Shown: one piece after another, positions 31,239-42,664 of the stretch
Position numbering within the stretch: the first letter of the stretch is position 1
Layout: each line of letters starts with the position of its first letter
NCBI GenBank assembly: GCA_947579605.1
Contig: OX388318.1
Span: 11,656,001 to 11,720,000, forward strand
Length of the DNA stretch: 64,000 nt
DNA from: Athripsodes cinereus
Taxonomy: Eukaryota; Arthropoda; Insecta; Trichoptera; Leptoceridae
Direction: 5' to 3'
The notes under the pieces: generated by a model
Seen by the model: only the letters and a program-made list of their open reading frames with translations
Told to the model about the DNA's origin: nothing
Databases searched by the model: none
Made by a program: the position numbers and the translations under genes

Positions 31239-31602
31239 ACATACTTCGTCACTCTTCTGACTAACTGTCGTATCTGACATTTTTGGTGAAATCGAGTGAT
31301 CACCAATGTTATATGTGCCCTGCATGTTACCGTTATCCTGGAATAGCTTTCTGATTTGTTGTCGTATTTACGAATTATTCTAAATAAAATGTGTTGTATC
31401 TACTAATTCCTCAAAATTTCATCACAAAAGTGATTCTGAGATATATAAGAATATGTACAAATAAATTTATGTTATATATTTACACTGTATCATATAACTA
31501 GGAGAGACGAAAATATACACGACAAAACACGAAAAAAAGATTTCCTGAACAATTTACATTTAGGCAGATACGACTGTTAGTCAGAAGAGGGACGACTTAT
31601 GT
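31239..31602. mobile_element. Inverted-repeat element (MITE)
   Basis: The left arm ACATACTTCGTCACTCTTCT, then GACTAACTGTCGTATCTG, is answered at the right by CAGATACGACTGTTAGTC, AGAAGAGGGACGACTTATGT. The arms are ~38 bp with about four differences. The 364-bp element has no frame. No target duplication could be fixed by eye. Confidence 0.7.
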
Positions 31603-32255
31603 GAGCTTCATTATAAAAAAAAACAATCTTCATTGGTCATCAAGCCTTCTAACTGTTATTTAAATAATATTATAAAAAAATGATCATAATATTATTATTG
31701 ATCAAATGTTATTAAAGTGTTTATATAATAGTAAAATTAAAATCTTTAAACACGTTTTAACTTCTGAATAGTGGCAGGTTTACATAATCCTCAAAAACAT
31801 TAAAATACATCTAGAAATTTGCCAAAAATGTGAATATTTTGAAAATCATTTCAGATATTTGACAATGTCGTTGAAAAAGATTTGATTTTTCAGAATAAAT
31901 TGTGGAAATGTGGAAAATGTCATACCGAACTTCAGTTTGTCAATTTTTTTTAATATGTTTTAAGTATATCGGTTTCTAATTTTGTTTAAAAAAAAGTTTT
32001 TTTTTCATTAAAGTGGTTGGTGATTGTATTCAGTGGAGAAATTCGCCATCTTATCTTATGAATTCCTGTAAATTAGGACCTACCAATACGCAACCCGATT
32101 TTTTCCTTCAAACACATAAAAATATATCTAATTATATAGATTTGGTTCGTTAAAATAGTTTGTATGATATTGTGAACTATGCCAAAAACTTTACGTATGA
32201 TCTAGAAGAAGATTTTGTCGTATTTGATTTCCTTACTCTTTTCTTTGGGCATTTA
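31603..32255. other. No gene seen
   Basis: AT-rich, poly-A and poly-T runs, no repeat match noticed. Confidence 0.4.
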
Positions 32256-32510
32256 TTAGTCCCACATGGTGATGGGGTCTGCCTTTCTTGTTTTATTTCG
32301 CCACTTGGTTCTGACGAGTACATATTTGTGGGAAACATCACAGCTCCGCAAGTCTTGTCTCACTACTTTATGCCATCTTCGCTTTGGCCTTCCTTTTGGC
32401 CTTTTGCCGGTAACCTCGATAGATTAAAGCTTTATTGCCTACATACTCAGGTGGTCTCCTGGCCAAATGGCCGTACCATTGCAATCAGCTCTCCTGCATC
32501 TTATCAGAGA
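32256..32510 (-). pseudogene. LINE C-terminal fragment ending KADP..WD
   Basis: The minus strand reads openly from about 32408 to the TAA at 32256-32258: GKRPKGRPKRRWHKVVRQDL, then RSCDVSHKYVLVRTKWRNKT and RKADPITMWD-stop. The G(K)RP.GRPKRRW, ..DR..W and KADP blocks are typical of the extreme C-terminus of a widespread insect LINE ORF. Upstream, to about 32510, related sequence continues with frame breaks. A 123-codon frame on the opposite strand is only its shadow. Confidence 0.75.
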
Positions 32511-34292
32511 TATATGATTTTCTTCAACTAAAATAACTACCTCACATAAAATGATACATCAACAAATATTCAACTCTTAATTAAATGTAAGCACTGAAAT
32601 TAGATTTTATGACTGATTTTATTCAATATATTATTCCTATTCCAAATATTTAAGTATTAAAGTATTTATTCCTTATACTGTTGGTTCGTGACATTGAATA
32701 TACCTAATCATGTTGATTATTGTCGGCAAATTGAAACATTATGAAAGATTTCGCAATAAATAAATAATTCAGATCTGAATACGGGTGACGAATATGATAA
32801 CGTTGCTTTTAATCGAAAATTGCTGTCGTGTTGTAAATTAAATTACTTGTATAGCTTATACAATATGCTAAAAATTGCTTCATCAAATATTTGGCGGATT
32901 ATTGTAAGTCATACGAATCTGCGTAGAGAATCGTAATAATGACTTTTCAAAGAATTGCAATGGTTAAAATCATAGGCGTATCCAAGAGCAGATGCAAACA
33001 AGAACAGTTGTCCTCAAGGGTGGGTCGTTAAGTATGGGGAAACTAGGGCAATTTAGCTTTAAAGTAAGAAGCTGCTCACCCTAGAAGTACCTAATACTGA
33101 TACATTTCAAATACCTTTAAGAAAATGAAAATATTCGACGGGAGGGGAAAGTTTTGGGTGTCGGTAGACCAAATTACTCAATCTTGAAAACTGAGACAAA
33201 AAAGATCAACGCAGTAACTACATAATTGTAAGAATAAAAAATTAAATGCTGACATCTCCTAGAAAAATGCTGGTTACGCCGTTGGTTATCGTTATAATAA
33301 CGCTGCTAACGTTATTTGCAATTTAATTTGTTTGATTTCGTTCTTTTCTTTACATATGTAAGTATAGTTAGTCTCAATTACAAAAATAAAATAACTGTCG
33401 ATAGTTCAATGTACGATGAGTTAATTCTCAATAAATGATTTATTTTATTTTTGCTCTTGGAAATGCAAGAGATAATGCATTTTAACTTGAACGAAATTTC
33501 AATTAGTGCATGCATTTATAATTTTTGCAATATTATTGTTTACCGATGAAACTACGAGAAATTATTTATTTATACTGAACCATGTATTTTTTATGTTTTT
33601 CTTCATACAGAACTAAATATATATTATCTTTGCATAACAATATTCTTGCAAAAAAATGTTCAAAAATAATAAGCAGTTAAAAATGATCAATGTAAATGCA
33701 CGTTTACGATGAAATTAAATTGAGTATTATCATTAAAGATGTTTAATAAAAAAGCTATAATTTAGTATTAAAAAACATTGAGTAGGTCATTTGAGAACAC
33801 TAGTAGCCGAATGGTAAGTTATAGATATACATACATATACCCACATACACTTGTTTTTTTTCTTATCTTAATAATTTCACTTCTCTTCATCATTCTAAGC
33901 ATGTGTACAAATGTACACTGAATTCTGGATTAGGCACACTATAGGTTCCCAATAAATAAAACATTGATAGACAGTGTTGTATTAGTATGAAAATAGACTG
34001 AATGATGTTGTATGGAAGATTATAATTTATCTATTCCTTGACATACATTTTCTTTAACTATTTAGTCTCGGGAATTATTTCATCTCTATAGAGTTACTTC
34101 TTCGAGAAACAACTCTCTGTAGATACTTCAGTCTTTCACTACTAATGTCTAAGTTTAATATGAAATGTTTTCATTAATATAATCTATCATTAGGTTTTTT
34201 CAATCATCAAAATAAGAAAGCACCCCCTGTTGAATCCCTTGGAGTCTCCGGCAAGATAAATGTATCTATAGCGGTAGATTTCGTCGGAATTT
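32511..34292. other. Long stretch without a gene
   Basis: AT-rich, stop-dense. I found no match to the other repeats of the window and no promoter-like pair. Confidence 0.45.
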
Positions 34293-34455
34293 ATGTGTTC
34301 CAACACCGATAGCCTTCAAGCATTAGCAATGTATTGTCTAACAACCAACGTCAGTATAAAATTGGATGCAAATTTGATTGGCTGCATGACCGATTTTTTC
34401 TTTGAATTACCGATCTTGTATATCTTTGTCTATGCCATTCTTTTTTGTAGGTTTC
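34293..34455 (+). repeat. Family G dispersed repeat, copy 1
   Basis: GTGTTCCAACACC, CCTTCAAGCATTAGCAATGT, then TTTGATTGGCTGCATGACCG and ATTTTTTCTTTGAATTACCG are repeated, in reverse orientation, at 44700-44870. The ~41 bases around the GCTGCATGACCGATTTTTTC core look identical in both. Its nature is unknown. The copy at 44.7 kb lies inside a structure bracketed by inverted 67-bp monomers. Confidence 0.7.
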
Positions 34456-34904
34456 TTAGTGACCTGCAAAAGGCAGACATTCATAAAACATGTCATTTGC
34501 AGTCTGCAACACAAAACAAAAAACGATGAGGTGAAGATGCATAGATCGAGCAAACGTTAAACGAAGTTAGTTTGACATAATACATTCGACTACTAATAAG
34601 AAATAATAAAACTAAAATGATTGGTTATGATTATTATTACCTACTACTCCTCGTCATCAGAGATGCGATAACACTTGAGCTACCGGTCTTAATAAACTCT
34701 ATACTAAATTGTTAATTATATTTTTATATTACACTGTGTTGATATTACTGAGTAACGTGATGATAGTGGCGTTCCTTCCATATACGCAGAAAAAATATCA
34801 CGAGACAATCTAGAAAGACCTCGTTTTAAAAATGATGATTGGTAGATACCATTATTACATCTTGAAGCTTCGTGAAGCTGATTTAATTTGGATTTTATAC
34901 TATA
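34456..34904. other. No gene seen
   Basis: AT-rich with no recognised repeat. Confidence 0.4.
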
Positions 34905-35105
34905 CCATCACGGCATATCACACAAATGAGGTAACCACCAGACCAGCTGCATGTAATAAACATACAAGTTTTTGTTTCCGTGCCAACAAAAATTAAGACA
35001 TTCGGGATGAGTTGTAAGAATCATCGCTGAATTTAAGATGTAAAATGTGTTTATTTTTTTGGAATACCTGGCTTTTACAGGATATTCGAAATTATTTTTC
35101 GTATC
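34905..35105 (-). repeat. Family A dispersed repeat, nearly complete copy
   Basis: On plus: CCATCACGGCATATCACACA, TAACCACCAGACCAGCTGCA, TAATAAACATACAAG, GTGCCAACAAAAATTAAGAC, ATTCGGGATGAG, ATCGCTGAATTTAAGATG, and finally TGGCTTTTACAGGATATTCG. This is both halves in reverse of the 20.4 kb copy. Confidence 0.75.
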
Positions 35106-36680
35106 TTTTCTTGAAGGAATAGGGCAGAAACCAGCACAGTCCTTTGAGAGCAGCTTTTCCCAAGATATTCATATACCCTTCTCTGCCCCAAGGAATTCCA
35201 TCCGTAGGAAAGAGCGTCGTTCAGTCCGTCGATAATTTCATAGACGTAAAAATATATTTTAAGTAATAATAAAGCGTGGATATTCGACTCAAAAAATCCG
35301 ATGTAATAGTTAAGTATTAAATATCACTCATATATTGGGTACAATGCCAGAAAAAGAGAGAGTTAAGCATTAAATATGGATATAAAAGTGCGAGGCTGCT
35401 GGTCGCATTATCATTTTATTTTTGCTTGTTCCAGCAGCATATGTGCATCCGCATTGTCTGTCAAATTACTCTTGTATCTAAATAATACTATCTGGAGAGG
35501 AAGAAAGATTATTTCTTTTTTTTTTGCTTGTATTTTTTATAAATAATAAATATACCAAAGTATGACCAATATGCAATTCACAGTACCACCACTGCCTCAC
35601 TCACAATCGCTCTTGTATTACTGATGATCTGCAGGATTTCCTCCACACTTAATGTCAATACATACCTATTATGTAGGTACATAAATATACCAAGCAGAAA
35701 CTGGTTTTAACTTTTTAAGCATCAGATTTTATTAAGTACTTATTATATTAACTACCATTGTATGTAATAGTTATAATGACTACATAATCGAAACTTCATT
35801 AAAATTGATATGGAAATTCCATGGATTTCTATTAAATATCTACTTCAAAGTCAGATTTTACTATTTTTTCTTTCAGAAGAAGTAAAACGCATGAAAAAAA
35901 ACAGATATTTAAGGTTGCAAACCAACAATTTTCATTAAGTTTAAGCAGGATTAAATATTTTACATATTTTAAATGTGCTTTTAAAAGTTAAAGTTAATAA
36001 TAGAATATGGACTGATAAGTAATTATAACAAAATCCATGGGATAATAATCTAAAGGAGCTTTAGTAGACAGACGCACAGTATGCGCCCTTGTGTTCATAC
36101 TATGACGAGATTCAACAAGTCGAAATTTTCGCCAATTTTGATTTCTTTAGTAAAACGTTTATACGTCTTGATTATTCAACTCCACTCTATCAATTCCACA
36201 AACAAATAACTACAAAAAATACACGTTTCCCTTTATAAGTATGTATATTAAATATTTAGCAAATGAAAAAAAAATGTACCTACCTACCCATTATCGATTC
36301 AACAAATAAATATTTTGAATTGTTTAACTATTGAACGAGACAAAGACAACATAACGCCCCAACGGTACGATATAGTATATTTCACTTTCTGTCGTGTTTT
36401 TAAAGCATAATCATACAAATATACCAAAATTACAAAAATGGCGATTTCTCGAATATAAGACATTTTGTCCTGTTGAGTTATAGAATAGAACTTGACGGTT
36501 GAAAATATTGAAATCCTGCGATAAGTTTACTGGCTTTTAAAGTGTACCTGCATAAAAAGGAAACAACTGAATACTTGATACATTTATACTTATACTTAAT
36601 ACACATAATAAAAACAAAACATGACAGGTGATTGGTGAATAGGATTTAACTCATTTGATATATTGTATCTACATACATTA
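35106..36680. other. Stretch without a gene; one core-promoter-like site
   Basis: 35115-35160 has a weak family E resemblance (AGGGCAGAAACCAGCACAGT). Beyond the TATA-initiator pair at 35381-35416 there is no coding sequence that I can identify. Confidence 0.4.
35381..35416 (+). promoter_or_regulatory. Possible TATA + initiator core promoter
   Basis: TATAAAAG at 35381-35388, with TCATTT at 35411-35416. The A of the initiator is 32 bases from the first T of the TATA box, within the normal range for arthropod promoters. No coding exon is recognisable downstream; the first ATG gives only 14 codons. Chance in AT-rich DNA is a real alternative. Confidence 0.2.
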
Positions 36681-37243
36681 CTTTGCCATGGATGTGAAGT
36701 GATCCAACCCACAAGACAGACATTCCGAGATAAAGGGTGTTGAAGTTACGCTGTCACATCCGAAAATACTAATCTGACAATAACTAAGTTATTTTTGCAT
36801 AGATATCGCTAAAAAATTTACACAATCTTCCTAATCAAATATTCCACTAATATAAGTAACAAAATATCAAAGAATTTTTATATTTTAGAAGTAAACACGA
36901 ATTTATCACCTTGGGTTATTTCACCACTGTAGCTGAGAAATATTCACTTGTAGGAAATTTGTTGGAAAGTTAGGTACGCGCTATGCGGCTTGGATCTTTT
37001 CACTTCTATAACTTAATTGAACTATTTATTCCTATCTGCGTTAGTGAAATGCTCTAACACACACTTGAAATGATGTAAAAACACTTAAAATCTCTTCACA
37101 ATTTTCCAAAAATGCCCTTTAGGAATATCAAATCACTTATTTCTCTTCACCACTGTGTTCTCCGTGGTTTTCTGAACAAAACTGCATACTTAACTCATTT
37201 TTCAAAAAAGTGTGGCTTGGATCACTTCACCTCCACGGCAACG
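36681..37243. mobile_element. Inverted-repeat-bounded element
   Basis: TTGCCATGGATGTGAAGTGA then TCCAACCCAC at the left is matched in reverse by GTGGCTTGGATCACTTCACC then TCCACGGCAA at the right (about 28 bp, three to four differences). A third, partial copy of the right arm (CGGCTTGGATCTTTTCACTT) lies inside at ~36979-36998. No frame in the interior. Superfamily unknown. Confidence 0.5.
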
Positions 37244-37594
37244 ATTATTTATTATCTGCATATTACGTATGTATGTATCTAACATTTAGATCAGAATATC
37301 ATCTCGGACAACCACCAGCAACACAAACCATATAATTTATTGTGAATTAGATCAATTATTATATTACATACATATCTACATACATAGAATATCAGTATCA
37401 GTCATTTTGAAACCGATAGTTTCACTGACAATGATATAACGTGTAAGACGACGAAGAAACAAACATCATAATATGTAGTTCTCAGTGACATAGTTTACTC
37501 GAAAGTCGAAAACTTACAGAAAAGAGTGGGATACCTGTTTTTTATCGGGGACTTGAGGAAGTACATATGTAATTCTCTTTGTTAATTTACACAC
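37244..37594. other. No gene; family A upstream-half fragment near 37500
   Basis: 37505-37560 reads GTCGAAAACTTACAGAAAAG, AGTGGGATACC, TTTTATCGGGGAC, the reverse of the upstream half of family A. The rest is AT-rich. Confidence 0.5.
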
Positions 37595-37596
37595 AC

Positions 37597-37905
37597 CCTC
37601 AACGCTCCTCTCGGGAGCACAGGGCAGAAACCAGCCTCCTCCATTCAGAGCGATGAACAGATGAATTTATACATTCATAATAACATAAAATGGCCAAAAA
37701 GAGCACTGTTCTTCCGTCCGCAAGGCTTCCGTCGGCCCGGGTGTCCCTCTTTCACAATACACCGTTCCTATGACAACGACATTAGAGCGCAGGTAATGTC
37801 GTGGAAAGAGGTGACGCGATTGGCGCACAGATGCTCTGAATGGAGGAGGCTGGTGTCTGCCCTGTGTTCCTGAGAGGAGCGCTGAGGGCGATGAATGAAT
37901 GAATG
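37597..37905 (+). pseudogene. Family E: two LINE ends in head-to-head arrangement
   Basis: The right part (37690-37905) is the best family E copy. On plus it encodes RRPGCPSFTIHRSYDNDIRA then MSWKEVTRLAHRCSEWRRLV, ending SALCS-stop at 37873, then GAGCGCTGAGGGCGATG and an ATGA-type tail. This is a LINE ORF C-terminus with its simple-repeat tail. The left part (37597-37650) repeats the last ~55 bases in the opposite orientation (CCCTCAACGCTCCTCTCGGG ... CCTCCATTCAGAGCG). Both arms contain the 3' end, so simple twin-priming does not explain it. Two insertions or a later inversion are more likely. Confidence 0.6.
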
Positions 37906-37984
37906 AATAACATGTTGATATTTGTATATCTCTAAAAAAAGCCCTCTTTTTCAAAAAGGACATACTTGTGCGTATCTGTAAACA

Positions 37985-38125
37985 TTTGAACTAATCGGAA
38001 TAAATTATGCCCCTGCGATAAACTTGGCCTCTGTATATTGATTGTATTTAACATAATAATACTTCTGTGCAAAATTGTATGCAATCAATGTATAGTAAAG
38101 TATAAATAAATATAGTAAATAAACA
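37985..38125 (+). repeat. Family C retroelement 3' module, copy 2
   Basis: GCCCCTGCGATAAACTTGGC, CTCTGTATATTGATTGTATT, then GCAATCAATG and an ATAAATAAATATAG run. It matches the 7868-7995 copy in order, with diverged spacers. Confidence 0.65.
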
Positions 38126-41009
38126 AACACACATAAATATTTAGGTAAAAGTAAGTATCAAGAGTCTCACTTATAGCAATGATATCATTGCAATAGTTAT
38201 CAACAGTTCTACAGCAATGTTGATTTTACCTGTTTGCATTTTTTATGCCATATCCCATATCCGCTACTCGTACTATTCTCAGCAATGGTTTACTAAATTA
38301 ATAACTTAATTCTTTTTTTAAATTTTAATGATAATAAAGAGTTGTTGAACCATTAGGGTGGATTTAAAAACATCTCAGTGTATGATTGATTGATTCATGT
38401 CCAACCTGATGTGATGTTTGTGAAGGAGACGGTCATTAACCTAACAAAAACGACAATGTTATAGATTTCCATGTGGGAGGAAAGGCGTTCGAATTCCATT
38501 ACTGATTTATTAATTCATGTATAGGTATATTAAATATGACAGAAATATCAAATACTTAGCCATATTTTTATTAAAGTTATAGTGGGTAAATTAACAATTT
38601 TTTTTAATTAAAAGAAATATACTTAATTACTGGGGATGGAAAAGTGTCTAAAAAACTTTGCTTGAAAAAATAATTAATACTTTAATAAGCGGATAAGAAA
38701 TTTTTTTTTAAGAATCAATTCATATTATTTTTTATGTATATTTTTTACTTACAATAATTTAAAAGTACCAAGTTAATTTTAGAAGCAGACGTAACGAGTA
38801 AAAACGATTGAGAACATTAAATAAATTTATAAAAAAAAAATTGTTGCCATAATATATACTGTAGAAGCATGTTATATGTTTTCAAAAAAATACCAAACGG
38901 CGAGCTTATCGCGTATGCGAATTCTTCCAGATAACCTGAGAAAAAAATGTATAGGGTTTTATGAAGGATATCGTCTCTAGTCTCTATGTGATAAACTCCA
39001 CGATTTTGCACAAATAACATCAAAAGTACCTACGTATTTAAAATTTGCACATTCAGTCTTATATTTTCCACAATATACTATATACAATAAATATATAATA
39101 TACCTACTTCATCCAATTTGATGCAGAAGATTCCGGGTTAAGAACATTTTAAAAAAGTATCAAATTTCTCCTTTCACAGATTACATAATTCAACAATGTC
39201 ATCAACAAATCACATTCCCAACATCCGCATTGGTATCTGATGTACATATTTATTTAACAGAATATTATTGTCACCTGATTATTTTTTAATAGGTACGTAT
39301 CACTTTACAAAAGGTATAATTTCATCATATAAAAACGATAAATCTTGAATTCAAACATAATTAACTTCCAATACTTTTAGAACTAAAATACGTCATTTTG
39401 ATAAAATTTATCTCATATGTTATGACTATTATTTATATTTTTGTTCCGTTGGGTTAGGTCGAATAGATCTTCCACTTATTTATGTAAGTTTTCGTTCACT
39501 TTTTAGTTAAATGCTGGTATTCGTGAATCATCACGTTTGAGAAATCTAAAATTTTCGGTTCAGCGATGAGATAAGTCACTCATTGGGAATAAACTACACG
39601 GTTATTATATGTTATGCAATAATAATATAAAAAATGTAATGACACTATATCAATTCATTTTTAGAAGCAGAGAGTTTCGTTTTTCTTGTTTTGTTTCTTT
39701 GTAGTGTAAATTGATTCTTTAAATTTTTATTGGTTCTTCTTCAAATTTTCTGATTCGTCAAGTCTAATTCTGCCAGATGTTCAGATATTTTCGACAATAG
39801 AGAATGAACTGGCAACCTAATTTGCTAACACTACCGAATTTAGAATTCTTTTTTAAAAATATTGAATAAATCTCATAATCACGATGAATAAAAAACACGA
39901 GTTATTATTTTCAATACAACTATTCATGAAATAATACAAGAAAAAAAAATGCAATTTAAAGGCAATTAAGCAATTAGGTATAGAAATCATGAACATTGAT
40001 TGGGTTTATTTAGTTTTTTTTTGTTTGAGTATTTCCATCGATTCAATGTACCTAATCGTATTATACCCACTTGTACTAAGTATAAAATAATTATGTTTTG
40101 AAAAAATAGCAGGATTTAAAATATGTACTTTAATTCGAATATTATTAATTGGTGTATTTGCCAATCGATAAAACATTGCAAAAAAGATTTAAAATTATTA
40201 TCTTTGTTGCTCACTGATTCATTGATTAATAATGTTAAAGTATCAGAGTTGGACATTTACAATAAACTAATAAATTTTAATGATCTTATGATTATTATCG
40301 TCTTTTACTGTAATCATTTTGAATACTTTGCAAGATTAAGCATGTAATTAAGATAGGTATATCATAGGAGAATATTATAAACATGTGTCTTATTTAATAC
40401 GCAGACCAATGGAATTATCCCTCAAAACACGAGCTCTGCTCAATATTGAGAGATTAAATAGTATTTTATATTGTTGAAAAAACTGTGTTAATTGTAAAAA
40501 GTGTATAACCCTAAATAGTAAACATATTTAAATTTGAATATTAAAATTATGTTAAAATATTTTTATTCCAACTCCTTTTTGATGGCAGTAGACCCTCAGC
40601 AAATTTTCTAATAACTGATACAAATAAACAAGTAACGATGTTAACCTATCGTTAACAGATTAACAATTAACTGACACAAATTTTATACTATCATTGCTCA
40701 GCTTAAATTAGTAGGTAGATACTAAAGAAGTTTTTTCTTTAATTTTTTTAATCAGTTTAACAATTACTGGCTTTGTTTAAATTTATTTAAAAAAATAATT
40801 AGTAGTTTGTAACTGAAATAGTAATTCTATTTTAATCTTTATTTTATTTAAGTTAAGAGGCTTACCTATTATTTAAGTTTTATTATCAGATGCTTCATAT
40901 TGCGGAATAAATTGCGAAATCTCTGAAAATGTAAATCCTACATATTATTTTAACACTAATGCAATATCTTTTTTTTGTACTATTTTGTACTATATTAAAT
41001 TGTACTATT
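38126..41009. other. Long AT-rich stretch without a gene
   Basis: 38400-38510 has a B-box-like GGCGTTCGAATTCCA that could be a worn SINE head. A weak family A trace is at 39470-39560 (GTAAGTTTTCGTTCACTTTT). The 74-codon frame at 40123-40347 shows no domain. Confidence 0.4.
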
Positions 41010-41056
41010 TGTATTTGGGTTTATAACAAAAACCCAGATAAATAAACACAGATATA
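41010..41056 (+). repeat. SINE family S, tail only
   Basis: GTATTTGGGTTTATAACAAA then AACCCAGATAAATAAA, the last ~40 bases of the family S SINE seen entire at 60547-60725. Confidence 0.55.
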
Positions 41057-41439
41057 TCATTTTTGAAAAAAAAAGTACCTCTTCTTAGATAGGTCGTCTA
41101 CAATTTACGAAATCGATCGATAAGATGTTAGATTTTCTTATTATATTGTTCCAAAATATACTTTAATTAAAAAGACAACAGTGTTCAACTATTATAAACA
41201 TGGTTTTATGAATTTTCGACTCAATATTGGATGTCGAAATTCTGTGTCATGCACTCTTAAAGGAAGTTCATATATTATGTATCATAGGTATACAACATAC
41301 CTAACAAGTAAATACCTATTCAAATAGGTTGACTATCGGTGAGTAGAATTAACTGGAATGATTAATCTCTAGAGTGGTTCTAAATACTTACACTGCGTGA
41401 TAAAGTGAAAAATGATGATATAAAAAGAATAAGGGGATG
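41057..41439. other. No gene seen
   Basis: AT-rich spacer with no repeat match noticed. Confidence 0.35.
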
Positions 41440-41445
41440 CAAGAA

Positions 41446-41725
41446 GAGTGCCTATTGTGGACAGAATGCGCATGAATAAGCTACGGTGGTTTGGGCATGT
41501 TGAACGAATGAATAAGGTAAGAATGACAAAGAGGATAAATATACTTGTCTGAAAGAAAAGGTTTTAGGAAGCGCGGGCTTCCGAGAACCACGTGGTTTGA
41601 TCACGTGTATCAGATTCTTAAGAACGCCAGTGTGTTGAGTAAGAGGAACCGACGTGCGTGCATGAGAAACTGTATGAATGAGGAGGAAGCGAAGGAAGTG
41701 TGTAAAGATAGATAATAATAATAAT
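41446..41725 (+). pseudogene. LINE C-terminal fragment (LRWFGHVERMN / ACMRN family)
   Basis: Plus-strand reading gives DRMRMNKLRWFGHVERMNKV, a canonical RT-ORF C-terminal segment (LrWfGHv.Rm). After frame breaks, RACMRNCMNE appears near 41656-41685 and the coding piece ends at GTGTAAAGATAGATAATAAT with a short (TAA)n tail. The same ACMRN peptide recurs at 47.3 and 48.6 kb, and in worn form at 12.9 kb, so several members of one LINE family inserted here. Stops make it non-functional. Confidence 0.78.
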
Positions 41726-41782
41726 CTTGCACTGCACTGCACAAAAAACAAGCATTTTTAAAATATAAACATTGTAGAAATT

Positions 41783-41847
41783 AAACCAGACAAATAAATT
41801 TGTGCAATGGGCGAGTTTATCGCAGAAGCACGATATCTTCTATCTGG
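41783..41847 (-). repeat. Family C fragment
   Basis: On minus: ATCGTGCTTCTGCGATAAAC, TCGCCCATTGCACAAATTTA. This is the core of family C, joined at 41848 to the non-coding tail of the ACMRN-type LINE in the opposite orientation. Confidence 0.6.
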
Positions 41848-41925
41848 CATTCCGTTCTCTCTGCCTACCCCACTTGGGACACGACGTGAGGGTATAGTAT
41901 AGTAGTATAGTAATATATAAGTTCT
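41848..41925 (+). repeat. LINE 3' tail fragment
   Basis: CCGTTCTCTCTGCCTACCCC then ACTTGGGACACGACGTGAGG and an AGTATAGTAGTATAG run. Comparable blocks follow the LINE relics near 12985-13010 and 47334-47350. Confidence 0.4.
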
Positions 41926-42604
41926 AAATATGATTATTATAAACATTGACTGCAATTCTTTCCTACAATCCTTATTCTGAGGTATTTTTTATTTAGAAAG
42001 AAGTTTTTGTTTCCCGTGACAAATACTCAAATAAATATAACTACAGATTATGTAATGCTTAAGTCGATTTCGTTTTCACACACGCTACTGACATACCTAC
42101 TCATAATGTGTTAAGGTTTGTTTATAAAAAGTCATGTTGATTGAAAACCAAGAAATTGACTGTTAAATATAATTTATATCGGCTATTATTTATTATAAAA
42201 ACAATTATTTTATTTATCAAATATAGATAGTTTATGTCGGAAGTAAATAAAAAATAAAACAAACAATTGAAATGCCATTCTATTCTATACCCAACACCTG
42301 TCTCTAAGTAATGTTATTATGGAAATCTATTTTAAAATATTGCACACAATAAAATGTAATCAATTTAATTTCAAACTTATTTGAATGTTTCGCTAATATT
42401 ACTGGGTATAAATTGAATAATAGTAAGCTCAGAACAAGGAGGAAATACGGTTATTTGTTTTTAGCCTATCAATTGTAAAAAAAATACATTTATAAGTATA
42501 AAATTGTTTATTAAAAAAGGTGTATTCTAAATAGAAGATAATTCATAAAATTCCACGTTTCACATGGTTTTTTTCTCTTTTTCGAGAGTAGACAAAAGAG
42601 CTAA
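41926..42604. other. No gene seen
   Basis: AT-rich sequence upstream of the promoter-like site at 42605. A CTTTTTCGAGAGTAG block near 42576 has no known meaning. Confidence 0.4.
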
Positions 42605-42664
42605 TATAAATAGCCTCGGAGAGACCTGGTATAGTCAGTAGTGCTTCAAAATATACATACATAC
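42605..42664 (+). promoter_or_regulatory. Candidate host core promoter with short first exon
   Basis: TATAAATAG begins at 42605. TCAGTAG, matching the arthropod initiator TCAGT, lies at 42635-42641, with its A 32 bases from the TATA start. The intervening sequence is GC-richer than its surroundings. About 28 bases further on comes TACAG|GTAGGTATT, a good 5' splice-donor match. This would give a very short non-coding first exon. No coding exon is recognised downstream, so the gene, if any, lies outside the window or has a very long intron. Chance remains possible. Confidence 0.35.

Noticed and set aside
32160..32531. 123-codon plus-strand protein
   Set aside because: It is the opposite-strand shadow of a LINE C-terminal relic that reads GKRPKGRPKRRW on minus.
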